Source: Anammoximicrobium sp964486845 (GTDB lineage Bacteria > Planctomycetota > Planctomycetia > Pirellulales > Pirellulaceae). Taken from it: a DNA stretch of 64,000 bases. Positions 17,813 to 26,655 of this stretch are shown here, piece by piece. A program made the translations under genes and the position numbers. The notes below the pieces were generated by a model that saw nothing but the letters and a program-made list of their open reading frames with translations, did not search any database and was not told the origin of the DNA. Numbering within the stretch: the first letter of the stretch is position 1; every line of letters begins with the position of its first letter. The stretch is taken from contig CAZAQY010000006.1 in the NCBI GenBank assembly GCA_964486845.1, forward strand, positions 20,420 to 84,419, read 5' to 3'.

Positions 17813-18805
17813 TTATCGTTCCAGTGTTTCGCTGTGCCGCTTGGCCAAGTCGCTGGTCGCCATCTCGGTCAAGTAGCGAGACAGGGACTGCAGCGTCACG
17901 CCGACGCGGTCCAGCGTCCGCGCCAGCGACAGGATGATCTCGCCGTCGTCGTAACGGTCCGGATAAACGCTGTACTCGTACTGGTAATCGTAATCGTAAT
18001 CGTAATCATAATCGCCGGATGGGCAGACGCTGGGCGATTCGTTCGCTTCCAGGTCCGCCGTGTCCGCTTCCCAAATGCCTTCCATGACTTCCTCGCTTGC
18101 TTCCATAGTTTCCGTGGACTGCTCGCCGGCCATTTCCGTTTCGCTGGCGCCGCCGTACGGGTATTCTGTTCCCTCGCCGGGATAGGCGTACTCGTAGCTC
18201 TCGTCGCAAGACATGGACTCGGTGTCCGGGTTCGCTTCGGGTAGATCCTCGACCCAGTAGACTTCCTCGTCGTCCGGTTGGCTGGCCGCGGTTTCCGACG
18301 GGAACTCGTAGGAACCGCTCCAGTCCTCCTCCGTGGCCGCGTCCGTTTCTTCGACGGCGTAGCTTTCGACTGCTTCCTCCGTCGTCTCGGCTGTCTCCTC
18401 GCGGATCATGTCGGCGTTGGTGAATTCGTAGTCGTAGTACGAGTCGGTCGCGCCATCGTACCAGCAGTCCGGGGGCCCTGCCGCCTCGCTCGTCGCCGGG
18501 GCTTCGGCCGCTGCCGTCGCCTCGTCAGCGGCTTCGGCCTCTGTCACTGCGGGGTCGCCGGACTCGTTTCCGGTAGCTGATTCGATCACATCAGCCGTCG
18601 CGCCGTAATGGTACTCATGGTCGTGGTACCATGGACACTCGCCGTAGGCCCGCATTTCTTCCAAGTACGGGCAAGCGTTTTGCCCGTCGTAAGGCGTGTC
18701 CATCGGGGGACACGGATTGTCGTTTTCGCCTCGCGCTGGCGCAGGGAGCCACTGCGACCCAGCGAGGGAAACGAACAGCAGAATGCACAACCAAACTCGA
18801 TTCAT
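17813..18805 (-). CDS. Secreted, highly acidic Tyr/Asp-rich protein
   Basis: 330 residues with a clear Sec signal peptide (about 1-26, MNRVWLCILLFVSLAGSQW then PAPARG). The mature part is dominated by Asp, Glu, Tyr, Ala and Thr, including a GDYDYDYDYDYQYEY run near residue 265, and several Cys (CPPM, CPYLEE, CPWYHDHEYHYG). A predicted helix near the C-terminus (EIILSLARTLDRVGVTLQSLSRYL) is the only ordered-looking part. No known family is recognised. Calcium or other cation binding at the cell surface is possible but unproven. It is convergent with the Ap4A phosphorylase gene. Confidence 0.8.
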   Translation of the reverse strand: MNRVWLCILLFVSLAGSQWLPAPARGENDNPCPPMDTPYDGQNACPYLEEMRAYGECPWYHDHEYHYGATADVIESATGNESGDPAVTEAEAADEATAAAEAPATSEAAGPPDCWYDGATDSYYDYEFTNADMIREETAETTEEAVESYAVEETDAATEEDWSGSYEFPSETAASQPDDEEVYWVEDLPEANPDTESMSCDESYEYAYPGEGTEYPYGGASETEMAGEQSTETMEASEEVMEGIWEADTADLEANESPSVCPSGDYDYDYDYDYQYEYSVYPDRYDDGEIILSLARTLDRVGVTLQSLSRYLTEMATSDLAKRHSETLER

Positions 18806-19147
18806 CGGACATCCTCCTGACGCAGCCTGTAGACGGACTTCCAGTCTGTGGTATTGGGTAGTTAGACGGATCGGGCAAGTTAGGGGCAGGTCACCATCGT
18901 CCGTGCTTTTCGTATCGGAGTCTGCAGTTTGGGGGCATTAGGTAATTAGCGAAGAGGTGGAAAACAGGGAGAAGAACGTTCGGTTATGGGGATCGAGATG
19001 TTTGACGTGGGTCATGTCAGTGGGTTCGGATGCTCCGTGTTTGGCGGGTTTGCCCCCCGTATTGCAATTATGGGTCACGGCGGACATGCTATTCGATACG
19101 TCTCATGGATTGCAGTTGCTCGATTGCCCCTGGAAAAGGAGAAATTC
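18806..19147. other. Spacer without genes
   Basis: A short hairpin of the CTGTAGACGGACTTCCAGTC type lies near 18828-18850. The rest separates divergent genes and must contain promoters for both, but no convincing hexamers were picked out. Overlapping small frames in this stretch lack coding character. Confidence 0.5.
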
Positions 19148-19477
19148 ATGCCTTTATTCGAGGTTGAGACCAACGCACACATCATTATCACTTGGGCGGA
19201 GAATGACGACGCGGCGGCCGCGGTGGTACGTCAATCGTATCCCAACGACCAAGTGATCCGAATGACCAAGCGGCCGCGCGACACGTGGGTCATCTCCAAA
19301 GGAGCACTGGGGATCACGCAAAGCGAGGGACTCGATCCCTGCAGCGTTGCTCGCGACTGCCTGTCGAAGGCTGCCGGGGACAAAGTACACGCGATCCGCC
19401 TGTACATGCACGAGACAGGGAGCGACTTGGAACATGCGCGTCGCGTCATCGAATCGAACATGGTCATGGGCTGGTAG
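19148..19477 (+). CDS. Small conserved-looking protein upstream of ftr
   Basis: 109 residues from ATG 19148, with AAGGAG (19136-19141) at ideal spacing. The sequence (MPLFEVETNAHIIITWAEND, AAAVVRQSYPNDQVIRMTKRPRDTWVISK) is compact and mixed alpha/beta with no signal peptide. The function is not recognised. The stop codon is 11 nt before the ftr start, so the two are co-transcribed and probably act together in the tetrahydromethanopterin C1 pathway; that link is inferred from position only. Confidence 0.75.
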   Translation: MPLFEVETNAHIIITWAENDDAAAAVVRQSYPNDQVIRMTKRPRDTWVISKGALGITQSEGLDPCSVARDCLSKAAGDKVHAIRLYMHETGSDLEHARRVIESNMVMGW

Positions 19478-19488
19478 GGAAGAGCACC

Positions 19489-20379
19489 TTGAACCTCGGC
19501 TCGACGTTCATCGAAGACACGTTTGCGGAAGCCTTTGGCATGAGCTACACGCGCCTGGTGGTGACGGCTCATGACGAACACTGGCTCGACGCAGCCATCC
19601 GCGAGGCCACGGGGTACAGTTCTTCCGTGATCGCGTGCGATGCCGAAGCGGGTGTGGAGCGTCGACTGTCGCCTCGCGAGACGCCTGACGGACGGCCTGG
19701 CGCAGCGATCTTGATGTTCGGCTTCTCGCAGGATGCCTTGGGCAAGGCGGTTCCCAAGCGGGCAGGGCAGTGCCTGATGACGTGTCCGTCCACGGCGGTA
19801 TTCGATGGCTTGGCGACGGCCGAAAAACGCATCGCTCTGGGAAAGCACCTGCGTTTCTTCGGCGACGGCTACCAGAAGAGCAAACTGGTGGACGGCAAGC
19901 GATTCTGGCGCGTGCCCGTGATGGACGGCGAGTTCCTGGTGCAAGAGGACTTGGGCGTCGACAAGGGCGTCGGGGGCGGCAACGTCATCATCCAGACCGT
20001 GACGAAGGAGGCTGGACTGGCGGCCGCGCGACGCGCCGCCGAGGCGCTGAGAAACACGGAAGGCGTGATTACCCCCTTTCCAGGCGGTGTCGCGCGGAGC
20101 GGCAGCAAGGTCGGCTCGCGCTACAAAGATCTGCCGGCTTCGACTTCCGATTTCTTCTGCCCCACGCTGCGCGGACGTGTCGAGTCGAAGCTGCACGCGG
20201 ACGCCAATTGCGCCTACGAGATCGTGATTGACGGAACCAGCGAGGGAGCCGTCGGGGCGGCCATGGCCGCGGCCGCGCAGGCAGCCCTCGGCGAGGGCGT
20301 CGTCGCCATCAGCGCGGGCAACTACGGCGGCAAACTGGGGAAATTCCACTTCCACCTGCGGAAACTGCTCGCCGCGTGA
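19489..20379 (+). CDS. ftr: Formylmethanofuran:tetrahydromethanopterin formyltransferase
   Basis: 296 residues. It transfers a formyl group between methanofuran and tetrahydromethanopterin, acting in formaldehyde oxidation in planctomycetes and methylotrophs. Family segments include STFIEDTFAEAFGMSYTRLVVTA, RAGQCLMTCPSTAVFDG, MDGEFLVQEDLGVDKGVGGGN and SDFFCPTLRGRVESKLHAD. Homology begins exactly at TTG 19489 (MNLGSTFIEDTF), preceded by AGGGA about 8 nt upstream, so a TTG start is chosen; the ATG at 19285 would lie inside the preceding gene. The other pathway genes (fhcABC, mch, mtdB, fae) are not in the window. Confidence 0.93.
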   Translation: MNLGSTFIEDTFAEAFGMSYTRLVVTAHDEHWLDAAIREATGYSSSVIACDAEAGVERRLSPRETPDGRPGAAILMFGFSQDALGKAVPKRAGQCLMTCPSTAVFDGLATAEKRIALGKHLRFFGDGYQKSKLVDGKRFWRVPVMDGEFLVQEDLGVDKGVGGGNVIIQTVTKEAGLAAARRAAEALRNTEGVITPFPGGVARSGSKVGSRYKDLPASTSDFFCPTLRGRVESKLHADANCAYEIVIDGTSEGAVGAAMAAAAQAALGEGVVAISAGNYGGKLGKFHFHLRKLLAA

Positions 20380-20672
20380 TTCGGCCAATGCAGGGGTAAG
20401 GCGGGCCGGCTTCTCGGGCCGAAGTGGGCAGGACAGAGGTCAAAAAACCATCGAATCGGGCCATTTTCATGCTTCACAAAAGCGGGAGGATGTGCTATCA
20501 TCCCGCCGCGTTTTTCATGCCGGATGATGCGCGGCATTCGATGACGCCGCCGGTGCGCAGTGATCGTTGCCCGCAGGCCCCAATAAAGGCGGCTGGCTGC
20601 GCATCGTTACACGAGAATACCGAGCCGTGTATCGCGACTGTGTTGTTCCGTTTTCTCTACAAGGAGAGTCCC

Positions 20673-21020
20673 ATGATGAGACTGCTTACGATGTTGTTGG
20701 TAGCAGCGTTCGCCCTGAGCGTCGCTGGTTCGAGTTGGGCCGCCGACGAGGCCACGAAGAAAGAGGGCGGGGAGAAGAAACCTGCGGCCAAGAAAATGAC
20801 TCCCGAGGAGCGATTCAAGAGAATGGACAAGGACGGGGACGGCAAGTTGAGCTTTGACGAGTTCAAGGGCCGGGCGACCAAGGAGGAAACGATCAAGGAA
20901 CGCGAAAAGCAATTCGCCGAGATGGACAAGGACAAGGACAAGGCCGTCACGCTCGAAGAAATGAAGGCCTACGCGAAGGAAAAGGCCAAGGAGAAGAAGC
21001 CGGCGAAGAAGAAGGAGTAG
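20673..21020 (+). CDS. Secreted EF-hand protein
   Basis: 115 residues from ATG 20673 with AAGGAGAG just upstream. The signal peptide is at about 1-23 (cut after SSWA). The first EF-hand loop, DKDGDGKLSFDE (residues 52-63), is canonical. The second, DKDKDKAVTLEE (85-96), lacks the usual Gly at loop position 6. The flanks are Lys/Glu/Ala-rich, ending KKPAKKKE. It probably binds calcium outside the cytoplasm. Small exported EF-hand proteins of this type are frequent in planctomycetes. A strong terminator follows. Confidence 0.85.
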   Translation: MMRLLTMLLVAAFALSVAGSSWAADEATKKEGGEKKPAAKKMTPEERFKRMDKDGDGKLSFDEFKGRATKEETIKEREKQFAEMDKDKDKAVTLEEMKAYAKEKAKEKKPAKKKE

Positions 21021-21093
21021 TCCTTCACGCGTCCGCTTCACGCCGCGAGAGCTTGCGCACGTCGCTGGCACCCCGTCGGCAGCGTTCCTTGTC

Positions 21094-21131
21094 GAAAACC
21101 CGGTCTCGAATCGAGGCCGGGTTTTCTTTTT
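21094..21131 (+). terminator. Rho-independent terminator after EF-hand gene
   Basis: GAAAACCCGG (21094-21103) pairs with CCGGGTTTTC (21117-21126). The stem extends inward through TCTCGA/TCGAGG, and a TTTTTAT tract follows on the plus strand. Because the arms are A/T-tipped it can also serve the convergent gene ending at 21159. Confidence 0.85.
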
Positions 21132-21158
21132 ATCCCCTCAGCCTTCATCCCTCATCCT

Positions 21159-22598
21159 TTACAGCGCCCACCCCGGCCGGTACTCGCGCTGCAAAAACCG
21201 GTTGGCAGCCTCGTCGTTGGTCACGCGCATGTTCGCTCCGTCCCAGGCCAGCTTCTTGCCGGCTCGCAGCGCCACGTTGCCCAGCATGCAGACCTCGCTC
21301 AACAGCCCGGAATGGTCCACAAAATTGGAGCCCGCGGCCGGTCCGCCTCGGCAAGCATCCACCCACTCCTTGTAGTGCCCGACGGAACGCGGCAGCCGCT
21401 GGGGCGGTTTGCCGTAGGCCCTCATTTTCGTTTCGGGGATGATCCGGTGGTCCATCAACGTGCCTTTGTCGCCCAAGTAGATGACACCGCCTATGCCGCG
21501 GTTGGGTTCCAAATCTTTCGGGTAGGGCGGCTTGAGCCCGCCATCGTACCAGTGCAGCGTCACCGGCGGCATGTCGCCGCGCGCGGGGAACTCGAAGCGG
21601 GCGATCACGCCCAGCGGGTACGTTTCCGGATTGATCTTGGTACTGCTCGCTTCGATACTCGTCGGGTGGCCCAGCTTGAGCGCCTTGAAGACGGTCGACA
21701 GCTTGTGGCAGCCTAAATCGCCCAGCAGTCCCGTGCCGAAATCCCACCAGTTCCGCCAGGTCCACGGATGGTACGCGGGGTGGTAGGGACGCTCGGGCGC
21801 CGGCCCCAGCCACAGATCCCAATCCAGGCCGTCCGGAACGGGCGGCGTTTCGGGCGGACGGCCCTCATTGGGATACCAAGCCCAGAACCGGGCCGGGCTC
21901 CAGACCTGAACCTCATGCACCCCGCCGATGGCGCCGTCCCAGATGAACTCGCACGTCAAGCGAGCTTCCTCCGAGGCTTGGCCCTGGTTGCCCAACTGCG
22001 TGGCGACCTTCGCCTGGCGAGCCGCCTCGGCGACCTGCCGCGCTTCGTACACCGAGTACGTCAGCGGCTTTTCGCAATACACGTGCATGCCCTTTTTCAG
22101 GGCCGCCATCGTAATCACGGCGTGCGTGTGATCCGGCGTGGCGATCATCACGGCGTCGGCATCCTCTTTGGCGAGCAGTTCGCGGAAGTCGTTGTAGGCG
22201 CGGCAGCCCTGGTACGTCCCGGATGCCTTCTGCTGGGCGTAGTGCTCGTCGACCAACCGCCGAGCCGGTTCGCGTCCGGCGGTCCGCTGCTCCTTTCCCT
22301 GCGTCCAATTCCAGGAAAGGTAACCGCCGCTTTCGCGATTGACGTCGCAGACCGCAACCACCTGGACCTCGGGAAACTCCAAGAACGTCTGCACATTTTG
22401 CAGCCCCTGTCCCCCGACTCCGATGGCCGCCAGCGTCGTCTTGTCGCTGGGCGCGACCTGTCCCTCGCCTCCCAACACGTGCCGCGGAACGATGCTGAAC
22501 GCGGCCGCCGCCGAAACGCCTCCCAGAAAAGAACGGCGGGAAAGGCCCCCGGGGCCCGACTTGCGATGCTGGCCGCGTGACGGTTTGCGACTCTTCAT
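21159..22598 (-). CDS. Tat-exported Gfo/Idh/MocA-family oxidoreductase
   Basis: 479 residues. An N-terminal Tat signal has Arg21-Arg22 in LSRRSFLGG, followed by a hydrophobic stretch to VLGGEG. The Rossmann part reads LAAIGVGGQGLQNV and VVAVCDVN. ADAVMIATPDHTHAVITMAALKKGMHVYCEKPLT carries the family EKP motif. The C-terminal half includes WDLWLGPAP and HPWTWRNWWDFGTGLLGDLGCH, typical of the large planctomycete paralogue group. It probably acts on a sugar or cyclitol outside the cytoplasm with NAD(P). The substrate is unknown. It is monocistronic, with GAGGAG upstream of the start. Confidence 0.92.
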   Translation of the reverse strand: MKSRKPSRGQHRKSGPGGLSRRSFLGGVSAAAAFSIVPRHVLGGEGQVAPSDKTTLAAIGVGGQGLQNVQTFLEFPEVQVVAVCDVNRESGGYLSWNWTQGKEQRTAGREPARRLVDEHYAQQKASGTYQGCRAYNDFRELLAKEDADAVMIATPDHTHAVITMAALKKGMHVYCEKPLTYSVYEARQVAEAARQAKVATQLGNQGQASEEARLTCEFIWDGAIGGVHEVQVWSPARFWAWYPNEGRPPETPPVPDGLDWDLWLGPAPERPYHPAYHPWTWRNWWDFGTGLLGDLGCHKLSTVFKALKLGHPTSIEASSTKINPETYPLGVIARFEFPARGDMPPVTLHWYDGGLKPPYPKDLEPNRGIGGVIYLGDKGTLMDHRIIPETKMRAYGKPPQRLPRSVGHYKEWVDACRGGPAAGSNFVDHSGLLSEVCMLGNVALRAGKKLAWDGANMRVTNDEAANRFLQREYRPGWAL

Positions 22599-22864
22599 AA
22601 CCGTGTACTCCTCAAAGAACGGAGGTCAATACCCTGCGATGCCATCGATCCAGTCCCGGCCTCCAGCAGGCCCGAACCCGGATCATTCTCGCAAAAAAAC
22701 TGCGGGACGCAATCAGCCCAACACGTCATTCGCCCCGAAGTAGGCTGCCTCGGTACGATCGTGGCTGCCCAGGCAATTGCCTGCCATCGAGCGGGCGTTG
22801 TGGGTTCGTCGCGACGATTGGACAGCATGGCAGATACATCGGCGGTTCGCTGGAAGGCAGGGCG

Positions 22865-23240
22865 TCAGGTGGCTTTCGGACGGACGCGGCCGGCCAGGAT
22901 GTCTTCCAGCAACTCCGCGACTCTTAGCTCTGCCGCCCACCGGCGCAGGTGGGCGATGTCGAGGTTCGTGCCCTGCACGGCCCAGACACCGGCGGCGTCG
23001 CCGAGTTGCCGATCCGACGGCGACAGGGTGTGCCAATACAGCTTGTGCAGCAAAACATCCTCGGCCCTCGCCAGCCAGGCGGGAGTCGCGAGGATGGTCA
23101 CCTGAACGCGCCGCGCGAACATGGTCCTCGAAAAAGCATCGTCGCGCAACAACCAAAAGTCCACTTTCAAGGCCGAACGGTTGTCGATGGCGTTGAACTG
23201 GTGCGGAGGGCGGAACGCGCTGCGTACCGAACTTTCTCAT
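22865..23240 (-). pseudogene. DUF6036/AbiEii-like nucleotidyltransferase, N-terminal half deleted
   Basis: The frame FNAIDNRSALKVDFWLL, then RRVQVTILATPAWLARAEDVLLHKLYW, RQLGDAAGVWAVQ and LDIAHLRRWAAELRVAELLEDIL is the C-terminal half of a nucleotidyltransferase-like protein commonly paired with the small upstream gene. The catalytic GGS...D.D half is absent. Upstream in the same frame a TGA (at about 23226-23228) interrupts it, while the original start (ATGACAGAACATG, overlapping the upstream stop) is in another frame. An internal deletion with loss of frame is inferred. An isolated start for the remnant could be GTG 23170. Confidence 0.6.
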
Positions 23241-23246
23241 GTTCTG

Positions 23247-23447
23247 TCATGAGCGAGCTAACTCCAGGCGGCGGCGCAGATGCTGCTCGACCGCCTCCGC
23301 CGTCGCGTTGGGGTGCTGGTGGCGAATGGCGTCGCGGGCGATGTCACAGGACAGCTCGTGCAGCCGCAGCGCGATCAGTAGCCGCTGCTCGCCGGTCATC
23401 TCCCGGTAGCGGCGGATCTGTTCTTCCAGGGCTCCGTCAGGGCTCAT
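23247..23447 (-). CDS. Small partner protein of a nucleotidyltransferase pair
   Basis: 66 residues from ATG 23447 (MSPDGALEEQIRRYREMTGEQ). The helical sequence RRYREMTGEQRLLIALRLHELSCDIARDAIRHQHP, ending RRRLELARS, is of a type regularly seen directly upstream of DUF6036-like nucleotidyltransferases in planctomycetes. A toxin-antitoxin-like role has been suggested by such pairing but is not established. It appears intact, whereas the downstream partner is broken. The frame is open to 23513 but that extension is proline-rich and lacks similarity. Confidence 0.7.
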   Translation of the reverse strand: MSPDGALEEQIRRYREMTGEQRLLIALRLHELSCDIARDAIRHQHPNATAEAVEQHLRRRLELARS

Positions 23448-23570
23448 CGTGTTCGGGTCCGGTTCGGGTCCGGGGTCTCGGCAAGTGTCGTCGCCTGGCT
23501 TCTCCGGTCTCATGCGCTGCTATTGTACGACGGGCGTCGTTGCCGGGCAAACGGTCTCTTTGGCTTCGGC

Positions 23571-23636
23571 CAGCGGTGGGCGTTAGCCCGCCGGTTGCCT
23601 TGATGCTGGCAAGCCGATCCTCGGGAGAACCGGTGG
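23571..23636. repeat. Decayed copy of the 11162-11251 palindromic repeat
   Basis: The stretch beginning CAGCGGTGGGCGTTAGCCCG and continuing CCGGTTGCCTTGATGCTGGC, then ending AGAACCGGTGG, shares its order and core words with the 90-nt element after queA. The second arm is shortened. Confidence 0.65.
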
Positions 23637-23669
23637 CCTCGGTGGGCCGACATGAACGGCAAACTCCTA

Positions 23670-25730
23670 TCAGCGAGACGGCCCCTGCTTCGTGGCGGCT
23701 TCTTCGGCGCGAACGGCGGCAACAGCCTGACGGAGCTTGGTCCAGTGACTTTCCGGGTTTCGCGCGAACGCGATCTTGTGCTGGAAATCGGCCTCGGCCC
23801 TGCGGATGGTCAGCGGAACCACGGCCAAATAGGCCATCAGAAGAAGCGACGCCACGACCGTCGCCGGTTTGCCCAACGTCCGCGGCAGACAGCTCCATCG
23901 CTTTCTGGAAAGGAGCCTTCGCCCGAGGTCGCCGCTGCGTCTGAGCAGGATCACGAGTGTGACCAGAAATGCCCAAAGCGCCATGGTCAGATACGCGCCG
24001 TGGTAGAGGGACCATTGCACCAGCGACCACCACAGCCAGATCGCCGGTTCACCTTTCGACGCGACTGATTTTTGTAGCAGACGCGGCTCCAGGTTCTCCC
24101 AGGCGCGAGCCGGAATGTGGAGTTCGGGGCTGAGCACGTCAATGAGGTTGACCGCGTAGCTGACGGCAAGCAAAGCCAACGGGCTAAGGAGGATGACCAA
24201 GAGGAACGTCCTCAGACTGTACTGGAAACGATGTTTCCGGAGACAGGTCCAGACGCCGTACGCCAGCGCGGCTGTCATGCCTGCCACGACAAGCACAATC
24301 ATCACCCATGCTTGGACAGACGCGGGGATGACGCTGGCCGGGGCCAGTCCGAACAGGACCAGCGTGATAACCAGGGCCGACAGCCAAGCGAAACTGTGTC
24401 CCACTGCGCCGATCGCCCCTGCTCGCGCCCCGCGCAGCCGGCAGCCGACAAGCCAACAAGGCACGCCGACCAGCAGCAGGACGATGATTGCATCCGGGGC
24501 AAAGCCGACCAAACTGGCCAGCGTCGGAGCCAGTGCGGACGGTGGGCCGGGGCCTTTCATGGACTTGCGGGCAGCTTGCACCAAGCGTTGCGTCTGGCGG
24601 GCCGCAGTCGCCTGACGTTGTGTTTCCGCAAGGACGGTCGAAGCGAATTGCGCCGGGTGCTCCTGGATCAGCGACTGCAACATCTCCGTCGTAACGACGC
24701 GGCAGGAATGTGCCACGGGATCATATTCCTGCGCCGGGCCACCAGCCCGGTACTGATCCAGCAAGCGAAGGTTGTCTCGATGACAGGCGGATGCTCCAGC
24801 CCAATCCCCGGCTCGCTGCTTTTCCTCCACCTGGGCTCCCCACCAACGCCAAATCTGACGCAAATACATCGCTCGGCGGAGACCGGCAAGACGGCTGTTC
24901 ACCAAATCGTCCTGATCGAAACGCGGCACGGACGATTGGCGCAGAAACCGCTCGGTCGCCGAGAGCCCCTTGTCGTCCAACGACACGGACGGCTTGGCCT
25001 GCGCGCGCCGAAATCGTTCCACACCGCGGTGGAACGTAGCTGCATCGCGCACCAGCACGTACTCGTTCGCCTCGCGGAATTCCAGATCGGCAGACGATTC
25101 CCACAGCTGGCACGCCGCCAAGTAGTCGTACAACCCGTTCTGCGGATCGTGTTGCCTGCATTCATCCAGCACTTCCAGCCAGCTTGGGCTGCGCGGTCCG
25201 CTGGCGCTGCCGTAGACGGACGAGCGGAACTGAAGCACGGCCCGAAGCTGCCACCAGGCGGTTTCTCCTGGTTCCAGGCGACACGCCCGTTCCGCCAGGT
25301 CCAGGCAGCGGCTGCAGCACCGCAGCTCGAATTCGTCCTCCACGCCTTGGAGGGCCGGGTAGTCCAATTGCGGAATGACAGGCAGCCACGCCGGCCCTTC
25401 CTGTAACTTGATGTACCTCTTCACATAACCACCGGCCGGCGCATCCAGCATCATCGCGGCCCCCATCGTCAGTCCCGCGTCGTTCGGATGCGCTGCCAGA
25501 ATGCGCGACGTCTCCTGCACCCAGAACTCGGCCTGCGCGGCCGGCGCACGCGACGACACCGGTTCGTAGCAACCGGACACCCACCCCAGCGTCGCGTCAC
25601 GCCACTGGACGGCCACCATCCCGGTCCCCGTCTCGGTCTGCGATGCTTCCCAGCCCGCGCGGACGCCGAACGTCAGCGCCGCCAGGCCCACGCTCCCCCA
25701 GAAGATCCTTTCCGCACAACCTCCGGTCAT
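23670..25730 (-). CDS. Large membrane protein, function unknown
   Basis: 686 residues from ATG 25730 (MTGGCAERIFWGSVGLAALTFGV). One membrane segment lies near residues 7-25. A soluble extracytoplasmic-looking region of about 400 residues follows, rich in Trp, Arg and Cys, with tetratricopeptide-like helical character (LDLAERACRLEPGETAWWQLRAVLQF). The C-terminal third has about six to seven membrane segments, including FQYSLRTFLLVILLSPLALL, a motif (F-SLRT-LL) common in planctomycete membrane proteins. No enzyme motif is recognised. The open frame upstream of 25730 has no coding support. A short palindromic repeat lies just downstream. Confidence 0.75.
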   Translation of the reverse strand: MTGGCAERIFWGSVGLAALTFGVRAGWEASQTETGTGMVAVQWRDATLGWVSGCYEPVSSRAPAAQAEFWVQETSRILAAHPNDAGLTMGAAMMLDAPAGGYVKRYIKLQEGPAWLPVIPQLDYPALQGVEDEFELRCCSRCLDLAERACRLEPGETAWWQLRAVLQFRSSVYGSASGPRSPSWLEVLDECRQHDPQNGLYDYLAACQLWESSADLEFREANEYVLVRDAATFHRGVERFRRAQAKPSVSLDDKGLSATERFLRQSSVPRFDQDDLVNSRLAGLRRAMYLRQIWRWWGAQVEEKQRAGDWAGASACHRDNLRLLDQYRAGGPAQEYDPVAHSCRVVTTEMLQSLIQEHPAQFASTVLAETQRQATAARQTQRLVQAARKSMKGPGPPSALAPTLASLVGFAPDAIIVLLLVGVPCWLVGCRLRGARAGAIGAVGHSFAWLSALVITLVLFGLAPASVIPASVQAWVMIVLVVAGMTAALAYGVWTCLRKHRFQYSLRTFLLVILLSPLALLAVSYAVNLIDVLSPELHIPARAWENLEPRLLQKSVASKGEPAIWLWWSLVQWSLYHGAYLTMALWAFLVTLVILLRRSGDLGRRLLSRKRWSCLPRTLGKPATVVASLLLMAYLAVVPLTIRRAEADFQHKIAFARNPESHWTKLRQAVAAVRAEEAATKQGPSR

Positions 25731-25927
25731 TCGATGTCTGCCTTTAGCCTTTTGACAGTACCAAGTCGCCCCCGGTTCTGCAACGCACCCGCAAACTGAG
25801 CCGCGGCCAGAGGCGGCAGGGCCGCACGGTCTGGCAGCGGTCGGTCTGCCACGGTAGAATGGAGCGAAATCGCCGTCACGAGGCCCGAAGCAATTGCAGC
25901 CCTGATCTGCTGCTGACGGAGGCATGT

Positions 25928-26632
25928 ATGTTGGAGGAACCGACGAACTCAATCGCGGGGCGCCCTCGAGCCAACAAGACCGTATTGCGCGTGGCCTGGT
26001 TCGTGATTGGCGCCGGCGTGCTGGTGGCCATGTCCGCGGCGGTCGCCGGGGGCATGAATCCAAACGCAAATGTCCTGCCGATCCGCAACCTGGCGGCGGT
26101 GATCATGCTGGTCGGCACGGTCACCGTGCTGGTCGCGTATCGGGCCGCGTGGCTGCAATCCGCGTGGGAGAAGTCCGAACACGGGGCGGCGGCGAGCCGC
26201 TCGAGTTGGCGACGCGACTTGACGCTGGTCCTGGTCATCATCGCTTCGAGCCTGCTCGGCTTGGCATTTCTGGACACCGCGCTGCTCTCGCTTGCGTCGG
26301 GGTTCGTCTCCGTCTATGCGAGCCTGACTCTGCGGACGATGATGATCGTGGTCGTGGTGTCGCTGCTGGTCTACGGCAGGGGTTACGTGAGGACCTTCTG
26401 CATTGGCGCGATCATCCCGACGGGACTCCAGGCGTTCAGTTCGTTCAATCTGATGATGGCCGTCCTGCAGCCATCCGTTTGGCCGCAAGCTGGCTGGTCC
26501 GCCCGGCAGGTCAACCTGGGTTCGCTCTTTGTTTCCGGAATGCTGGCTGTGGCGGCGGGGGTGGTCGCCGTGACCGTGCGATTCTTGGTCGAACATCTAC
26601 AGGGCCCAGACCGGCGGCGGCAAGAGCGGTGA
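25928..26632 (+). CDS. Six-segment membrane protein, function unknown
   Basis: 234 residues from ATG 25928, preceded by GGAGG (25917-25921). Six hydrophobic segments are visible: VAWFVIGAGVLVAMSAAVAGG, LAAVIMLVGTVTVLVAYRA, LTLVLVIIASSLLGLAFL, MMIVVVVSLLVYG, FCIGAIIPTGLQAFSSFNL and LFVSGMLAVAAGVVAVTV. The loops are short and there is no catalytic signature. It is divergent from the 23670-25730 membrane protein, with a shared ~197-bp spacer, and may be functionally linked to it. Confidence 0.7.
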   Translation: MLEEPTNSIAGRPRANKTVLRVAWFVIGAGVLVAMSAAVAGGMNPNANVLPIRNLAAVIMLVGTVTVLVAYRAAWLQSAWEKSEHGAAASRSSWRRDLTLVLVIIASSLLGLAFLDTALLSLASGFVSVYASLTLRTMMIVVVVSLLVYGRGYVRTFCIGAIIPTGLQAFSSFNLMMAVLQPSVWPQAGWSARQVNLGSLFVSGMLAVAAGVVAVTVRFLVEHLQGPDRRRQER

Positions 26633-26655
26633 CCGGTGATCTGTGACCGGTGATC
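26629..26655. repeat. Short direct repeat between convergent genes
   Basis: GTGACCGGTGATC occurs at 26629-26641 and again at 26643-26655 (14-bp period), spanning the stop of the membrane protein and the last codon of the convergent peptidase gene. Confidence 0.7.
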
